Shown: one piece after another, positions 12,042 to 24,000 of the stretch | Numbering within the stretch: position 1 is the stretch's first letter | Layout of the letters: each line of letters begins with the position of its first letter | From: Diploscapter coronatus | Lineage: Eukaryota; Nematoda; Chromadorea; Rhabditida; Rhabditidae | DNA: 64,000 nt | Direction of reading: 5' to 3' | Assembly (NCBI GenBank): GCA_964036155.1 | Contig: OZ038422.1 | Coordinates: 41,253,201-41,317,200, forward strand | Translations under genes and position numbers: made by a program | The notes under the pieces: generated by a model | What the model was told of the DNA's origin: nothing | What the model saw: the letters and a program-made list of their open reading frames with translations, nothing else | Database searches by the model: none

Positions 12042-15000
12042 ATGAAGTTCTTATTATTTTTATTCTTGATATTCTACTTCAAGTCAAGTAATGCCGGAAA
12101 AGTCGGTGAAGCGTTTGAAAGTTTAGCGGGTATGGCCTTGAATGACGATGGGTCAGAGGTGAGCTTCTAGAATCTTCCGAGAAATAACCAACATTTTAGT
12201 CCAAGCAAATGAGCAGCGAAGAGTTCAGTGAAAAAATGCATACGCTGACTGATTTGGTAAGTTCTAGAAAAATTCTGGAAAAATAGCTGTTTTTTCTAGA
12301 CTTCGAATTTATTTGCCAAAATGATGCAGTTAGTTCCTCATGTAAGGATTATTTCTAAATAAATTCGAGACATGTCATTTTTAAGTCCGAGAATGTTCAC
12401 CCTCCCGAAATCGAGGTGAAGACTTATTCATCGGATGATGGCGCAGGACACAAGGCGCCGAGTCTCGTTTCATCGATCGTAGATTCGATAGGGGGAATTC
12501 CGTTCAACATGAATGCCGCTGATATACACGGGTATGATCGTTTGCAAAGCTGTAAAAAGAAGCTTCAATATTGCCTTTTAATCTATGATTTCATCAGTGA
12601 AAGGTTTTGAAACATAGAACCTTTCCGTATCATATCCCGCACACAAAGGCCTCTTGTATTTTACCCTTACCATTTTGTACTTTCTACCCCTTTTCTCTTC
12701 TCCTTGCTATTTCCTAGAAAAGGGAACAAAAAGCTACAAGAGGGTAAGGATAATTTAGGGATAAAAGGTACAATGAGCCCACACAAAGGTGTCACAAATC
12801 ATTAATCATAAAGAGAGCAATTCGTGTGTGATGGTTGACTGAAAGCATGAGATGACTTTGACATTTTGAAGACGCGCGATTTTTCAGAGAGCACGTCTGT
12901 GTTCGAGAAATCAACCGCGTTCTACCGCCAGATGCCGAGGGCGTTTCGACGTTGAAGAAGTGCTTCAGATACACTAACGCTAGGAAGTGCGTCAATCGAA
13001 GGGTTACTCCAGCGGTAATTAGTCATTTTATCACAATTAGAGCTGCCAGAGCAGCGGGAGTGCATTAACTAAACTATTGTTGATGCCGAAATCTGAGAGG
13101 TGTGCAAAGTGGTGCACAGTTATTTCACGCCGTTATCCTCTTTCCAAAAGAGAGACACTTGCCTAGAAGAGAGAAAAAGATTTTGCGCTCTGGCTTTACT
13201 CGTCGCTTATGAGACTAGTGTCAAGTTTTATTCGCGATTTATTTTCGTCCGTTTGTTCGATTTTTTCGTTTTAATTGCCTAATTACTTATTTTTTCGTGA
13301 TTAGCTAACTAATTATCGGTAATTTCAGAAGGTCTCGCTCACTGCCACTCGTAAGGACGCTTCACAGCCGCCGCAGACCTGCCCCAACCTGGAAAATTAG
13401 ATAAATTTTTTTGCGGCGGTTTGAAGCGACAGTGAGCGAGACCTTCTGAAATTATCGATAATTAGTTAGCTAATCACGAAAAATAAATAATTAGGCAATT
13501 AAAAGCGAAAAAATCGAAAAATCCAGAAACGGGAATAAAACTTGACACTAGTCTCATAAGCGACGAGTAAAGCCAGAGCGCAAAATCTTTTTCTCTCTTC
13601 TAGGCAAGTGTCTCTCTTTTGGAAAGAGGATAACGGCGTGTATTTTTAGTAGTTAGAAAATTGAGAAATAGCACGCAAAAAGATGAGAGACTGACCTAAA
13701 ATCATCCTTTCCCCCCTCATTTTCGGTATCAACAATATAGAAAATCTTCTTCTAAATATACAATGTTTCTGAAACGTTATTTTTTCAACAATAAATTTAT
13801 TCAAATTAGGGCGGTAGAGAAACCATCCGACTCTACGAGTGCTGCCAGGGCTACACGACGAAAGACATTATGGAGGATGGGTGTCGATTAGGTCATTTTC
13901 CGTTAAGTTACTCGAGAACGATATCAATTCTCACGCTCAGATTAATTCAAACAAAAATCCTATATTCCTATCCGAAACCCTAAAACATATCCATAAAAAA
14001 TCGCGATTCCAGAGCGCTCTAACGACTCTACTCTTTCTCTGCTGAATTCCGACTCTGAAGGCCAGGTCACCGCAATTTCCTATCAGAATACCGTGGTATT
14101 TAAATTCATAAAACCTGATTTTAATTTCCAAAATTAGCTCTATACTCTGCCCGGAATTCAACACATTTTTGACTGGGAGGACGGTCAAAATTTGACGACG
14201 AAGACTGGAGATACGATTTACGTCTCCCAACTTCCGACTTCAAATGGATTAATTGTTAGAAAGGTTGATTTCATTTTAAAAGAATCGAAATTTAGGAGAC
14301 CCGACTAAATTGTGTTCCTGTTGTGAATAGCATCGAAGGCACCGGAGGCATTGTGCATGAAGTATCGGACCCGATGATACATTCGGCTCACAGAAATCTC
14401 ATGGATATCATTAGCAAGGATTCCAGATTCACTATTTATAAATCACGTAGGGAGATATCTTATTTTAAATCCTCGATACGTCAAATTCAGTGCTCGATGA
14501 AAGTCTTCAAGACGCCTTATCTGATTCGTCAAAACTCTTCACAATATTCGCATTCACGAACGAAGCCTTTGAAGTGCTATCGAAGGACATTAAGTCTCAG
14601 ATAATGAGCAAGGAGGGATGCGTTACAGGTTAACTGCCTTCTAAAAATATGCTCCTGAAGCTTGTTTGGACTGATTGTTGTATTTTTAAACAATAAAGCA
14701 ATAGGTCCAGTAAGGAAAGTGTAAACATCGAAATTTGCTCTATTGTATTTCAAAAAATATTCCGTGATGGAAGCCAGTCTAATTGAAAACTGATTTTTCT
14801 AATAGATGACATTATCAAATTTAGACTTGATCAAAGGCCTGATCCTTCGTGGTGGTCACTGCTCTCGCGAGCTCCACACCCAAAGGGCTATCGATGGAAA
14901 TCAACTCGCGATTACAAACTCGGTAACTAGTCAATTAACCTTTCTAAAATCACATACCATCTTTAGATGACCAAGATCACTGTTATGGGAAGTAAAATAG

Positions 15001-16512
15001 TCGACAAAGACTTCGTAGCGGAAAACGGCGTGCTCCACGTCATAGATGAAATACCCTTGCGAGAAGAATGTAGGTTTTCTCCGTTTTTTAAAAAAATAGG
15101 TAACTTTTTAGTTCTATCCTGGAAGAATACCCTCAGACTCTACAACGAAGATCTATTCGAGATTGTGGATAAACTTCCGGAAGCTCGACTTCCAATACCT
15201 CTGACTATTTTCATACCGGAGAATAACAGTACGGTTGAGGTTGGACTTTTAAAAAATCCTAATAAAAATCTACTCCAGATGACACCCGAAATGGCTCTGA
15301 ATCAGATAGCGCCTGGATACGTTCATCTGTCATCCAGTAGGAACAAAATCACTACTCTGGGCAATAGTTCGGTAATATGGTTCAAAAGTTTCTGTACTTC
15401 AAAGTGCAATTTTTAAACGATATTGTATACAGTAATTATGTATCAAATAATCCGAATCGAATTTTTTAGCTGTTCATCTCATCCCCTCCCTCCTCACCGT
15501 TTTCCTTCCGCATGTCTGGAACGCTTTTGCCGGCCGATAGTTTGAGAATAGGGTGTGTGACGGTACGACGAAGCCAACAAGTCTGCAATGCACTGATGCA
15601 TTTCACGGAAACCGTCAGTAAAGCTTAAATTTGTCGTAAAGGATAGACATCTAGGCCTTCCACTTCACCACTGAAACGATCGAGCAATATCTGTCTCAGA
15701 GCCCGGAATTCAGCAAATTCTACAAGTTCGAGATTTCCAAGCATCATCATAAGTTTAAACTAAATCGTTCAGTTTGTGGGCGGAATCTACGGTATCTGAG
15801 AGATTAGCAAATCATCCGGCGGTCACAGTATTCGCACCGACGAACGACGCTTTCTCGAATAACTTTTACAGGAGATTGCAAAATGACCCACAAGCTCTGG
15901 ATATTTTCGTCGGAAGACATGTTGTAACTGGTAAGTACGCTTAATTTGAATGGCCTCTTATATTCCACACCCACTTGCAATTTACGTTCACTTTTTTCTG
16001 TTTCTCTACCTTCCTCCCCCTACTCTCTCATTAAAAGTGGGTATGGACTACAAAAGGCTAATTTGAATATAAATGATTCACCTCAACATGAAAATGATCT
16101 AAATCTACATCATTGAATGATAAACTCCCTAAAACATCTTTTTTCAACTTCAAAAAAATGCAACTTTTTCAGAAGCCATTTGCGAATCTGACCTAAGAAG
16201 AAGCGCCGACGAAATTCGGTTGCAGGTCTTCCAGAACCTCAACGGCGAAGCACTACATCCCACCCAAAATGGAGCGAAGCAAATTGTTTTATCGGGGACT
16301 ATCATTGAAGTAAACCAAATTAAATCAACACGAAAAGTTGGTGATAACTTGAGGACTCGCCAAAACTCCTGAGAGACGGGTTGATCTATCGATTGGAAGC
16401 GATTATCGATAAAGAGTATCGGGAGATCCGACCGAATTGGCGACAAAGACATAGGTCCTTCGGAAATCCAACTTCACTACTTGACTACTTGTTCAACTCA
16501 AAGAAGGCGTGA
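12042..16512 (+). CDS. Secreted EMI plus FAS1 matrix protein (periostin/TGFBI/midline fasciclin type)
   Basis: Eighteen exons: 12042-12158, 12200-12256, 12300-12341, 12386-12531, 12888-13014, 13810-13891, 14061-14095, 14138-14263, 14296-14446, 14491-14628, 14825-14922, 14967-15069, 15112-15371, 15470-15613, 15655-15725, 15773-15930, 16173-16309, 16354-16512. They total 717 codons with the stop and keep frame throughout, close to TGFBI (683). Residues 1-20 are a signal peptide (MKFLLFLFLIFYFKSSNA). An EMI domain follows, with spaced cysteines and YECCQGY, the hallmark turn of the family. FAS1 domains come after it, shown by HEVSDPMIHSAHRNLMDIIS, FTIFAFTNEAFEVL, GVLHVIDEIPL and ANHPAVTVFAPTNDAF, then RDGLIYRLEAIID near the end. 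A polyadenylation signal AATAAA is at 16545. The product should be an extracellular cell-adhesion or basement-membrane protein binding integrins or collagen. The exon 6-7 acceptor (CTCTGAAG) is weak; the other joints are good. Confidence 0.88.
12640..12778 (+). mobile_element. Family C miniature element, copy 1 (intronic)
   Basis: AAAGGCCTCTTGTATTTTAC on the left is matched by an inverted right end (CTACAAGAGG, then GGTAC). It shares the GGCCTCTTGTATT...CCTTACC phrases with copies at 15.95 and 26.57 kb. It lies in the 12532-12887 intron of the EMI/FAS1 gene. Confidence 0.5.
13074..13737 (+). mobile_element. Family B miniature element, copy 2, split by a nested foldback element
   Basis: The left part (ATTGTTGATGCCGAAATCT to CACAGTTATTT) ends at 13135 and the right part resumes at 13641 with TATTTTTAG, then GAAATAGCACGCAAAAAGAT, ending TTTCGGTATCAACAAT. 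The outer ends are inverted repeats. Removing 13136-13645 restores the uninterrupted CACAGTTATTTTTAG seen in other copies. It is inside intron 5 of the EMI/FAS1 gene. Confidence 0.8.
13136..13640. mobile_element. 505-bp foldback element nested in a family B element
   Basis: Two inverted arms of about 240 bp (13136 to about 13378, and about 13410 to 13640) are separated by a short loop. The terminal sequence CACGCCGTTATCCTC is exactly inverted at the other end. It is flanked by a 5-bp direct repeat TATTT (13131-13135 and 13641-13645), the expected target-site duplication. There is no open reading frame, so it is non-autonomous. As an intron insertion it would fold the pre-mRNA into a long hairpin. 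Superfamily not identified. Confidence 0.85.
15945..16062 (+). mobile_element. Family C miniature element, copy 2 (intronic)
   Basis: Left end GGCCTCTTATATTCCACACCCACTT, right end AAAAGTGGGTATGGACTACAAAAGGCT, which are imperfect inverted repeats around a pyrimidine-rich middle. It lies in the 15931-16172 intron of the EMI/FAS1 gene. Confidence 0.65.
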
Positions 16513-16559
16513 TGAACTTCAACTATTTGATCTCTAAGCTTTGTAATAAATTCGTCTAA

Positions 16560-18049
16560 CAGTAACGAGCAATGGCTAGCGCATTAAATTTAACAAAGTC
16601 TAATTTTCCCACTTACTCTTGCAACATACCCTAAACCAAATATATTTTCATTTCTTTATGTTCATACACATTCCCAAAATACTCTCGGGTGTACATGCTA
16701 TGATGATTTGCTCTCATAGAAAAGGAAATACAACATCTCAAGAAAATGCTGTGTTCGCCTAGTCTAGAGAACCAGGACTTTGCTTGGGTTTAGGCAAAGA
16801 TCCAGGAAGAACTTACCCCCTGGCCAGGTATGTTTTATTCTCTGTCACGCCGAGGTTTCAGTATCGGTCGACTACTTTTCTGCTTTTGGATATTTTCTGA
16901 GTCTTCATTCCTCCAGAAATCCTCTACTCTTTCCAAGTCCTACAAAACTCTCTTCCATCTCCTTCAAAGTTACAATATTTCCCTTAAGCTGATTCTCTAA
17001 CTCCAAAAACTTCATCATATTTCCAGATCTTTCAAAATGTTCGTTTATCTTTTGGGCCTCTCGATTTTTCTCGATATTTCCCGACCAACTTACCTTTGCC
17101 AGCCCCAAAATGACCGGAAGCGTTGGCAGTCGCGCGTGGCTTGGCTGTCCTACCCTCATCTTCACTTGGATGTAAGTGAAATGCCAAAACGGACCTCTAG
17201 CAGCAGCAGCAAGCTCAATAAGAACCACTGCTATACATATGCAATGATCATGAAAAACGGATTTCGACTTTCATACTTCATGGCTTGAATTTTAACTTTC
17301 ACATCTTCATATATTCTTAAAATTTCTTATAAGTTTGGCGACTTTACATCTAGTATTGAGAGTTTTTCAGCATGACCAGGTAGATATCAAATATCCACAA
17401 AGGCCATCAGTTTTAACACATTTCTCAAGACTCACAAGTCCTATATCTATGAGAAGATTTTACCTTTCTAAGTTTTTCAGCAAATGTAATAAATTAGAAA
17501 AAAAAGTCCTCGATTTCCCATATTCATAATATCCATCCACCTTCCAAGTTGCCGTTAGTCACATGATTTCGCGGATGCTCCAATCCGCATTTTGACACAA
17601 TAATTGTGGGTGGTGGTGGGTTTTTGAGCTTCCCTTCCATGCACCTGAGAAACCCCAGGCAATATTGCTTCCACTACCCTACTTTTCTCCTTCTTGGGCA
17701 TGCACTCTTACTTCCTTTCATTCCCCTTTCTTTCTTGAGTACATGTGCGTTTTTTCAGCATAACCATCTTAGAGCATAGGATATGGATAGATTTTTTGCG
17801 CGTTTCATAAGTAGCATTGTGATATTTCGTAACTTTTTCCTTTTCCTCCCTTTATTATCTCTTCATTATCAAAATTGAAAATTATTCCAGGCTTTCAAAA
17901 TTCTGCAACCTAGAGTCTTTCGTCTTGCTGTGATCTAGTAGCTTTATTGATCTTTCAACATTTTTCTTCTTCATTTTCTATTTTTGCAGGTAAGTTTACC
18001 CAAATTGTCCTTTGATCTCGATAAAATTCAGTGCACAATTTCGCCCAAA
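16560..18049. other. Intergenic; ambiguous exon near 17.0-17.2 kb
   Basis: Mostly non-coding. At 17037 an ATG follows a TTTCCAG acceptor and opens a hydrophobic start (MFVYLLGLSIFLDIS) up to a GTAAGT donor at 17172 on the plus strand. On the minus strand the same stretch is open, with an excellent AAG/GTAAGT donor at about 17095. Only one can be real; neither has a recognised family or a further exon that I could join. The stretch also shows a CAGCAG run at 17201-17209. Confidence 0.3.
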
Positions 18050-21000
18050 ATGCCTGCCGAGTCTGGAGGGATTTTAGCGACGGCGTTAAAAGAGTTGCGT
18101 GAGCAAGGAAGTGATGATTTACAAAGACTGGTATGACCTACGGAGTTTTTGAAATCAAACTCGTGAGGCTTTAGTACGGAGTTCCGATGCCAAAGAGGCC
18201 TAGAACCGCCGAATCTCCGGGCATTCTGGGACTCGCCTTGAAAGAAGTCTCCCAGACTATAGAGGAATTGAAAAGTGATGCGTAAGTTTACATGGAATAG
18301 TAAAATGTTTCATGGATCTGCAAGTCTTATACTGATAAAATTGCATCAATTTTGGTCGTATTAAATAGAATATTAAAAAAAAATACTAATGCCAGAGTCT
18401 TCTTTCTCTTTTAAAGCTTTCAAGACTTGTAACTTTTGATTATAATAAGTTTCATACGGTTTCGCTCAACAGAATAACGAAATCCTTATGTATTCGTTCT
18501 GCTACATCCTTGAATTTCTAAAACTCGTCAATTTTACTGATCATCGTCTAGAAAATTCAACTTCATGCTTTGTTGTCTTTCATTGTGATGTTTCAGAGAG
18601 CGACCTGACACTCGTCAAGGTATTATTGGCAAGGCTCTCGAGCAACTCCAGCATGCCAATTATCAGAGCAAGGTGGTTTTTGAAAGTTCGTATCTTGGTC
18701 TATGATTTTGTGTGTAAATTTTAGTTCCAAGATCGTCGTATGTCGCTGAAAAGGGCTCTATCGGCCGAAGACATAACCGAAAATAGACAAGGAATGATAG
18801 CCAAGTTGCTGAAGATACGGGATCCAGAGGAGTTGGAGGCTTTAGGATTAACGGTTAGAAGAGTGGTTGTGTTTGAAAACTCGGCAAAACCAAAGTGAAA
18901 ATAGCAATAGCTTCAGTTTCATGTACAAGTTTTTGAAACATGTTAAATTTATCCTGGCCATCAAAACCCAACAGGACCACACACAATGCTAAATTTTCAT
19001 CATTTTTCTTGATTAGTTTCATTAGTCTGCTCACTTTTTCGCGCCAATTTGCAATTTTATTCCCACATTCAATCATTGTGGCTTTTGCGCGTTTTACACC
19101 GACTTTATGACCGCAAAAATTACGCTTCCAAGCGCAAAAGTTCTGTAGAGATGCGAAAATTACGCCATCTAGCTGGCTTAAATTAAATTTTCATCTAACC
19201 CAAAAAGGAAGTTTTTTTCTAATTCATTCGGGCAAATTGGTCTATCCACAACAACTGACCTTGTCTGAGCTCTGGTTTGACCAGAATTATTTTTTCAATC
19301 TGAAAATTCACTATGGTCCAACCTATCATTCAACAACTACCCACTCCGGATGAAAATATCGTGGACAAGAATTTTCCGGTGATAACCGTCAATGCCGAGT
19401 CTGTATTCAAGACTCATTCTCATCTGCTTGAAATGGTCAAAATTAAATGCTCTAATTACTCTAATTTGATTAGCCTGACTAGTTATCTTTAGGAGCTCAT
19501 GGGCACTCCTCCTGCACACCGAAAGGAGAGTATTCAGAAAAGACCACCCGATCTGAATCTGAACCTGAATCTGGGCATCGGTAGATTCGTGCCGAAGCAG
19601 AAGTGGATTGGGAGTGAATTTTTGAATAAGCTAAAAGTTTAGGTCTCGCGAAAGCACGGCCAGTTCAGATGAAGGTAAATCCGCTCATAAGGCCAGATTC
19701 AAGGCGACGGAACGAAAATTCGCCGGATTGGAAGAGGAGAAAGATGAGAAGTAGGAAGTTTCAAGTTATGCTTTAAAAATTCAAAGAATGAAGGTTTCCT
19801 AAATTGTTCGACCTTATCGCATTACATTTAGTGGCGCATAATTAGCCGAATTTCTTATAAAAACCACATCACTTCATGGCGTCAAACGTTTGAGTAATGG
19901 CTTATTCGTCGAAAAAAGCGAAACATATGTGATGCAATGAACTCATGCATTGGATTATCCTTCTCAAATATTATCGGTTTTAGAACCTTCTATCAAACCA
20001 ATACATTGTCCTCCAATAACTTCTCATCGAACTTGCAAAATCTCGAAACGTGACTGTTTTATTCATTCAGACAACCCTATCGTTCTTCCACCATCCGTCG
20101 CTCTAAATTCAAGGAGTCTCATTCTCGCGGAGTGAACGGGAAGGAAGATCGGGGATCTAAAGGGAGTGCTTCCAGTACTATCGAGCAGAAAATCACGGCT
20201 GTATCGAAAGTTTTCTCGTCTTTAAAGATCGAGTAATTTCAGAAGAGGGGAAAGAATCACTACACTTCTGCGTCGTCTACAGATGAAATGATGGACATCG
20301 ACATCACTATGGCCGACCCTCAGACAAAAGTACCCTAACTTTCGGTTACTTTAGAATAAATTCGAATCTCCAGGCTCTATACCTGGCGAAGAGAGAAGAC
20401 TGGACTATCCTCGAAAACGATCTCGACAATATGCCAAGGGGTGACTACAGCATGCAAGATCAGGTTCAAAAATCCATTTGGGCTTACCTAAGTGAGAAGA
20501 ATTTTAGCATGGATTCACTCCTTTATTGCTAGCGGTGAGGGAAAATAAGTTAGCTGTTTTCGAGAAGTTACTCAAGAAGGGTGCCGACATTATGCAGACG
20601 ACAAAGGTAAGTTGGAAATTTTATTCTTACAAAAGCCTGTCCATAATAATAAAACTAAAGTTTCGTTGAAGCTCCCAAAATTCGAAACATACAAAAATTT
20701 CTAGGACCATCGGAATGCAGCCCACATCGCTTCAATGTATGCTGGATTGGAGATGCTAGACTCTATCCTAGCAAAAAATCGAGAGCTCCTTAGAAAACCT
20801 GCAGGGGTAGGTTTGCTACGTAAATAAAGCTTGCATATAATTTTTTCCTGACCAAACTTCGAAGCGTTTTTGCGAAACTTATGCGCGACAAGAACCCTTG
20901 TGCAGAAACGTAGAATGTGCGTTGCATGCGGGTGGTGGAAACGGGAGGATGTGAGAAGGTTCGATTCGAATTATCGTGTGCTGAAGCATAGAGTAACAGA

Positions 21001-24000
21001 ATTTCCCGGTTTTCGTATATCCGGACAAAACAAGCATTCTCCTTTAGAATAGAAAATTGCATGAAGATGCCGAGTTGCTGAATAACCCACACAACCACAC
21101 TGAGATTGTGAAATAATTTTCGAATTTGGCGTAGAAATAAGTCAAAACATATCGTATTCCTACGAATTGAAAGGCATACCCTTCTATTTTTCAACCCCTT
21201 AATTTTCAAACCACTCTAACCCCTCTTCCAATGATCTTCTTAATCACTTCAAATCAAGACTAAATCCACTCCATACAGTCTAAAGAATATCATACAGCAT
21301 TTTCTGAGATGATTTGAACTGGGTAGCAATGGGTAGTTATTACATTTGGGGGTGCCCTACTATTGGAGAGAATACGGTAGTTAAAATATCAACAACAAAA
21401 AATTCAGCCCAAGAAGCAACTTCCCATCCACGTTGCTTGCGAGCGTCGTTCAAAGAAGGCCTACCAAATCGTTCGTCGACTTTTGGATGAAATCGATCAA
21501 AGACTTGAAGCCGATGGGGAGGGCTCTCTGCCTGTTCATCTGGCGTTGAAGGCTGGAAACGTTTCCATCGTTGAGTTGTTGCTGTCGACTTCGACCGGTG
21601 AGCAAGCATCGTCTGTGGATGGAAATGGCGATACGTTGCTGCATTTGGCTTGTAGGGCTGGGAGTATGGGTAAGTCGAGGAGTATGTTCATATTGTCAAA
21701 TGATCGATTACTTGAGAGGCGAAATAAATAGTGCACAAATTCGACATATGCAAAGTGCATTGCGTAATATCAAATAGTCGTCAAGGTCATTTTTCGACAT
21801 CAATAAGATGTCGTATGTTTGTTTGCAAAAACAACTCGCTAATTTCGACCCATCAAGTGTTGTTTTCCCTTTTACTTTTTCTCAAATAACTGGTCATTTA
21901 CAATAACTTCTTTGAGTTATTCATTTTTAGACGAAGTCCGAGTCGTGATCGCCGCCGGCTGCTCGGACGCGAATCTCCAGAACAAAGCGGGAAGAACCCC
22001 TCTTCATGAAGTAGCGGCAATCGGCGATCAGAATCTGCTCAAAATCATGTTCAAGCTTCATGCTGACGCAAATATGCACGATAAGGTCCAGATTTTGTGC
22101 GATTTCTAAGATTTGAATAGTTTTTTATAGGACGACCGAACGCCAGTCCACGTAGCGGCGGAGAAAGGTCATACTTCGTCGGTTGAAATATTGATCGACA
22201 AGTTTGGAGGGTCGATAAGGTATTTTTTTTCGAAACAGCAACAACTCAGGCAATGCCGATAAATTTGACATCTTTATAAAGTGTTATTTTGAAATATAGA
22301 CAATTTTAGAGCCCGAACCAGAGACGGATCAACTTTACTGCACATCGCGGCATGTTCTGGCCACACCAGCACGGCATTGGCGTTCTTGAAACGAGGCGTT
22401 CCATTGTTCATGCCGAACAAGAAAGGAGCATTGGGACTCCACTCAGCTGCTGCCGCCGGATTTAACGACGTCGTCAAGATGTTGATCGCCAAGGGAACGA
22501 GTGTGGATGTTAGGACAAAGGTTTAAATTTCATGATTCATTTGCACAACGGAGTAATGTTGAAGAATCATGTCTCATGTTGAATATAAATGAAACATATC
22601 ATCATCAACCTCCATCATTGAGAGGAATCAAATGTTAAAAATATGCACCAAAGAAAAATCTGGGTAGGAAAGTGAATGATAAATAGAATATTTGTGGAGA
22701 CACAAGGACTAACAATAATAAACTATTGTATCGGTCAAATGAAGTGACAGTTCGTGTGTTAAAGAGTGCCGTTGCGAGAAATGAGCGTCACGACTATGCG
22801 CGCAAAGAGGGAGTTAGAGTGTAGAGAAAGGAGAGTCAGCGGAGGGCAATGGAAAGAGTGGTACGCAATTTTCACTGTGTCTTTCACTTCTTCTCGCTAT
22901 TTCTTCAACACACGGGTTTTCACTTCGTCCGACTGAAACAGTAATTCCAGGACAACTACACAGCTCTTCATGTTGCTGTGATGAGTGGAAAGGCTTCTGT
23001 GGTAGAGACTTTGCTGGGCGCTGGTGCTGACGTCCACGTGCGTGGAGGCGAGCTTGGACAAACTGCTTTGCATATTGGTAAGTTTCTTTCGGTGCGCCCG
23101 CAGAACAACTATTGAGAAACTGATCGTTTCTTTTAGTTATGCAGGATCCAGAAACATATATGTATTAATTTTTGAAGATCAAAATTTCAGCTGCATCCCT
23201 CGATGGACCCGAATCTCGCGAATGTGCGATGATGTTGTTGAAGTCCGGAGGTCAGCCCGATGTTGCGCAAGAGGACGGCGAAACTTGTCTTCATATTGCC
23301 GCAAGGAATGGGAACAAAGAAATCATGAAGTAACTCCGAGCTTGGATTTTTTTTTTTTTTTTTTTTTTTTAAATTTGCATTTTTTCAGACTAATGCTGAA
23401 CGAGAACGCCAACGCTCAGATCAAGTCCAATTCTGGGGAAACTCCACTTCATGTTTGTGCGAAGTCGTGCAACTTCGAGGTAGAGTCAGATTGGGGAGTT
23501 GTCTTTTCAAGTGCGACTTTAGGCAGCCCAAATGATCCTGAATCATTTATCCGAAAAATTAAGTCCTGAAGAATTGAAGGAATATGTCAATCAGAGGGAT
23601 AACGTAAGTCTAATTTCTCTAAATGGATCAAAGAAGCTGCAAATTTAGTCCGGATTTACTGCGATTCATTACGCAGCTGAGATCACGGCTAATATGATCC
23701 ATTACCCTGGAGAAGACGCCAAACTTGTCAATTTGCTCGTAGACTATGGTGGTCAGGTACAATTTCATAGCTCCATTGGTGTATCGGACCTATGTCCAAT
23801 TTAGGTCGAGCTCCAATCGTTGAACACGAATGAGACCGCTATGCATATGGCTGCACGGAGTGGGAATCAGGCTGTTCTCCTTGCGATGGTCAACAAGATC
23901 GGCGCTGGAGCCGTTCAGATCGTTCAGAATAAGCAAAGCAAGGTCTGACTTGTCTTTTTTTTTTTTTTTAATTTTCCAAAATGTTTAAAGAAATTTCTCA

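Noticed and set aside
20930..20990. tRNA-like B-box (GGTTCGATTCG)
   Set aside because: No matching A-box at the right distance and no cloverleaf stems.
20790..21209. 139-residue minus frame in a TRPN intron
   Set aside because: No start context, motif or splice support; it lies entirely within and against the 20807-21407 intron.
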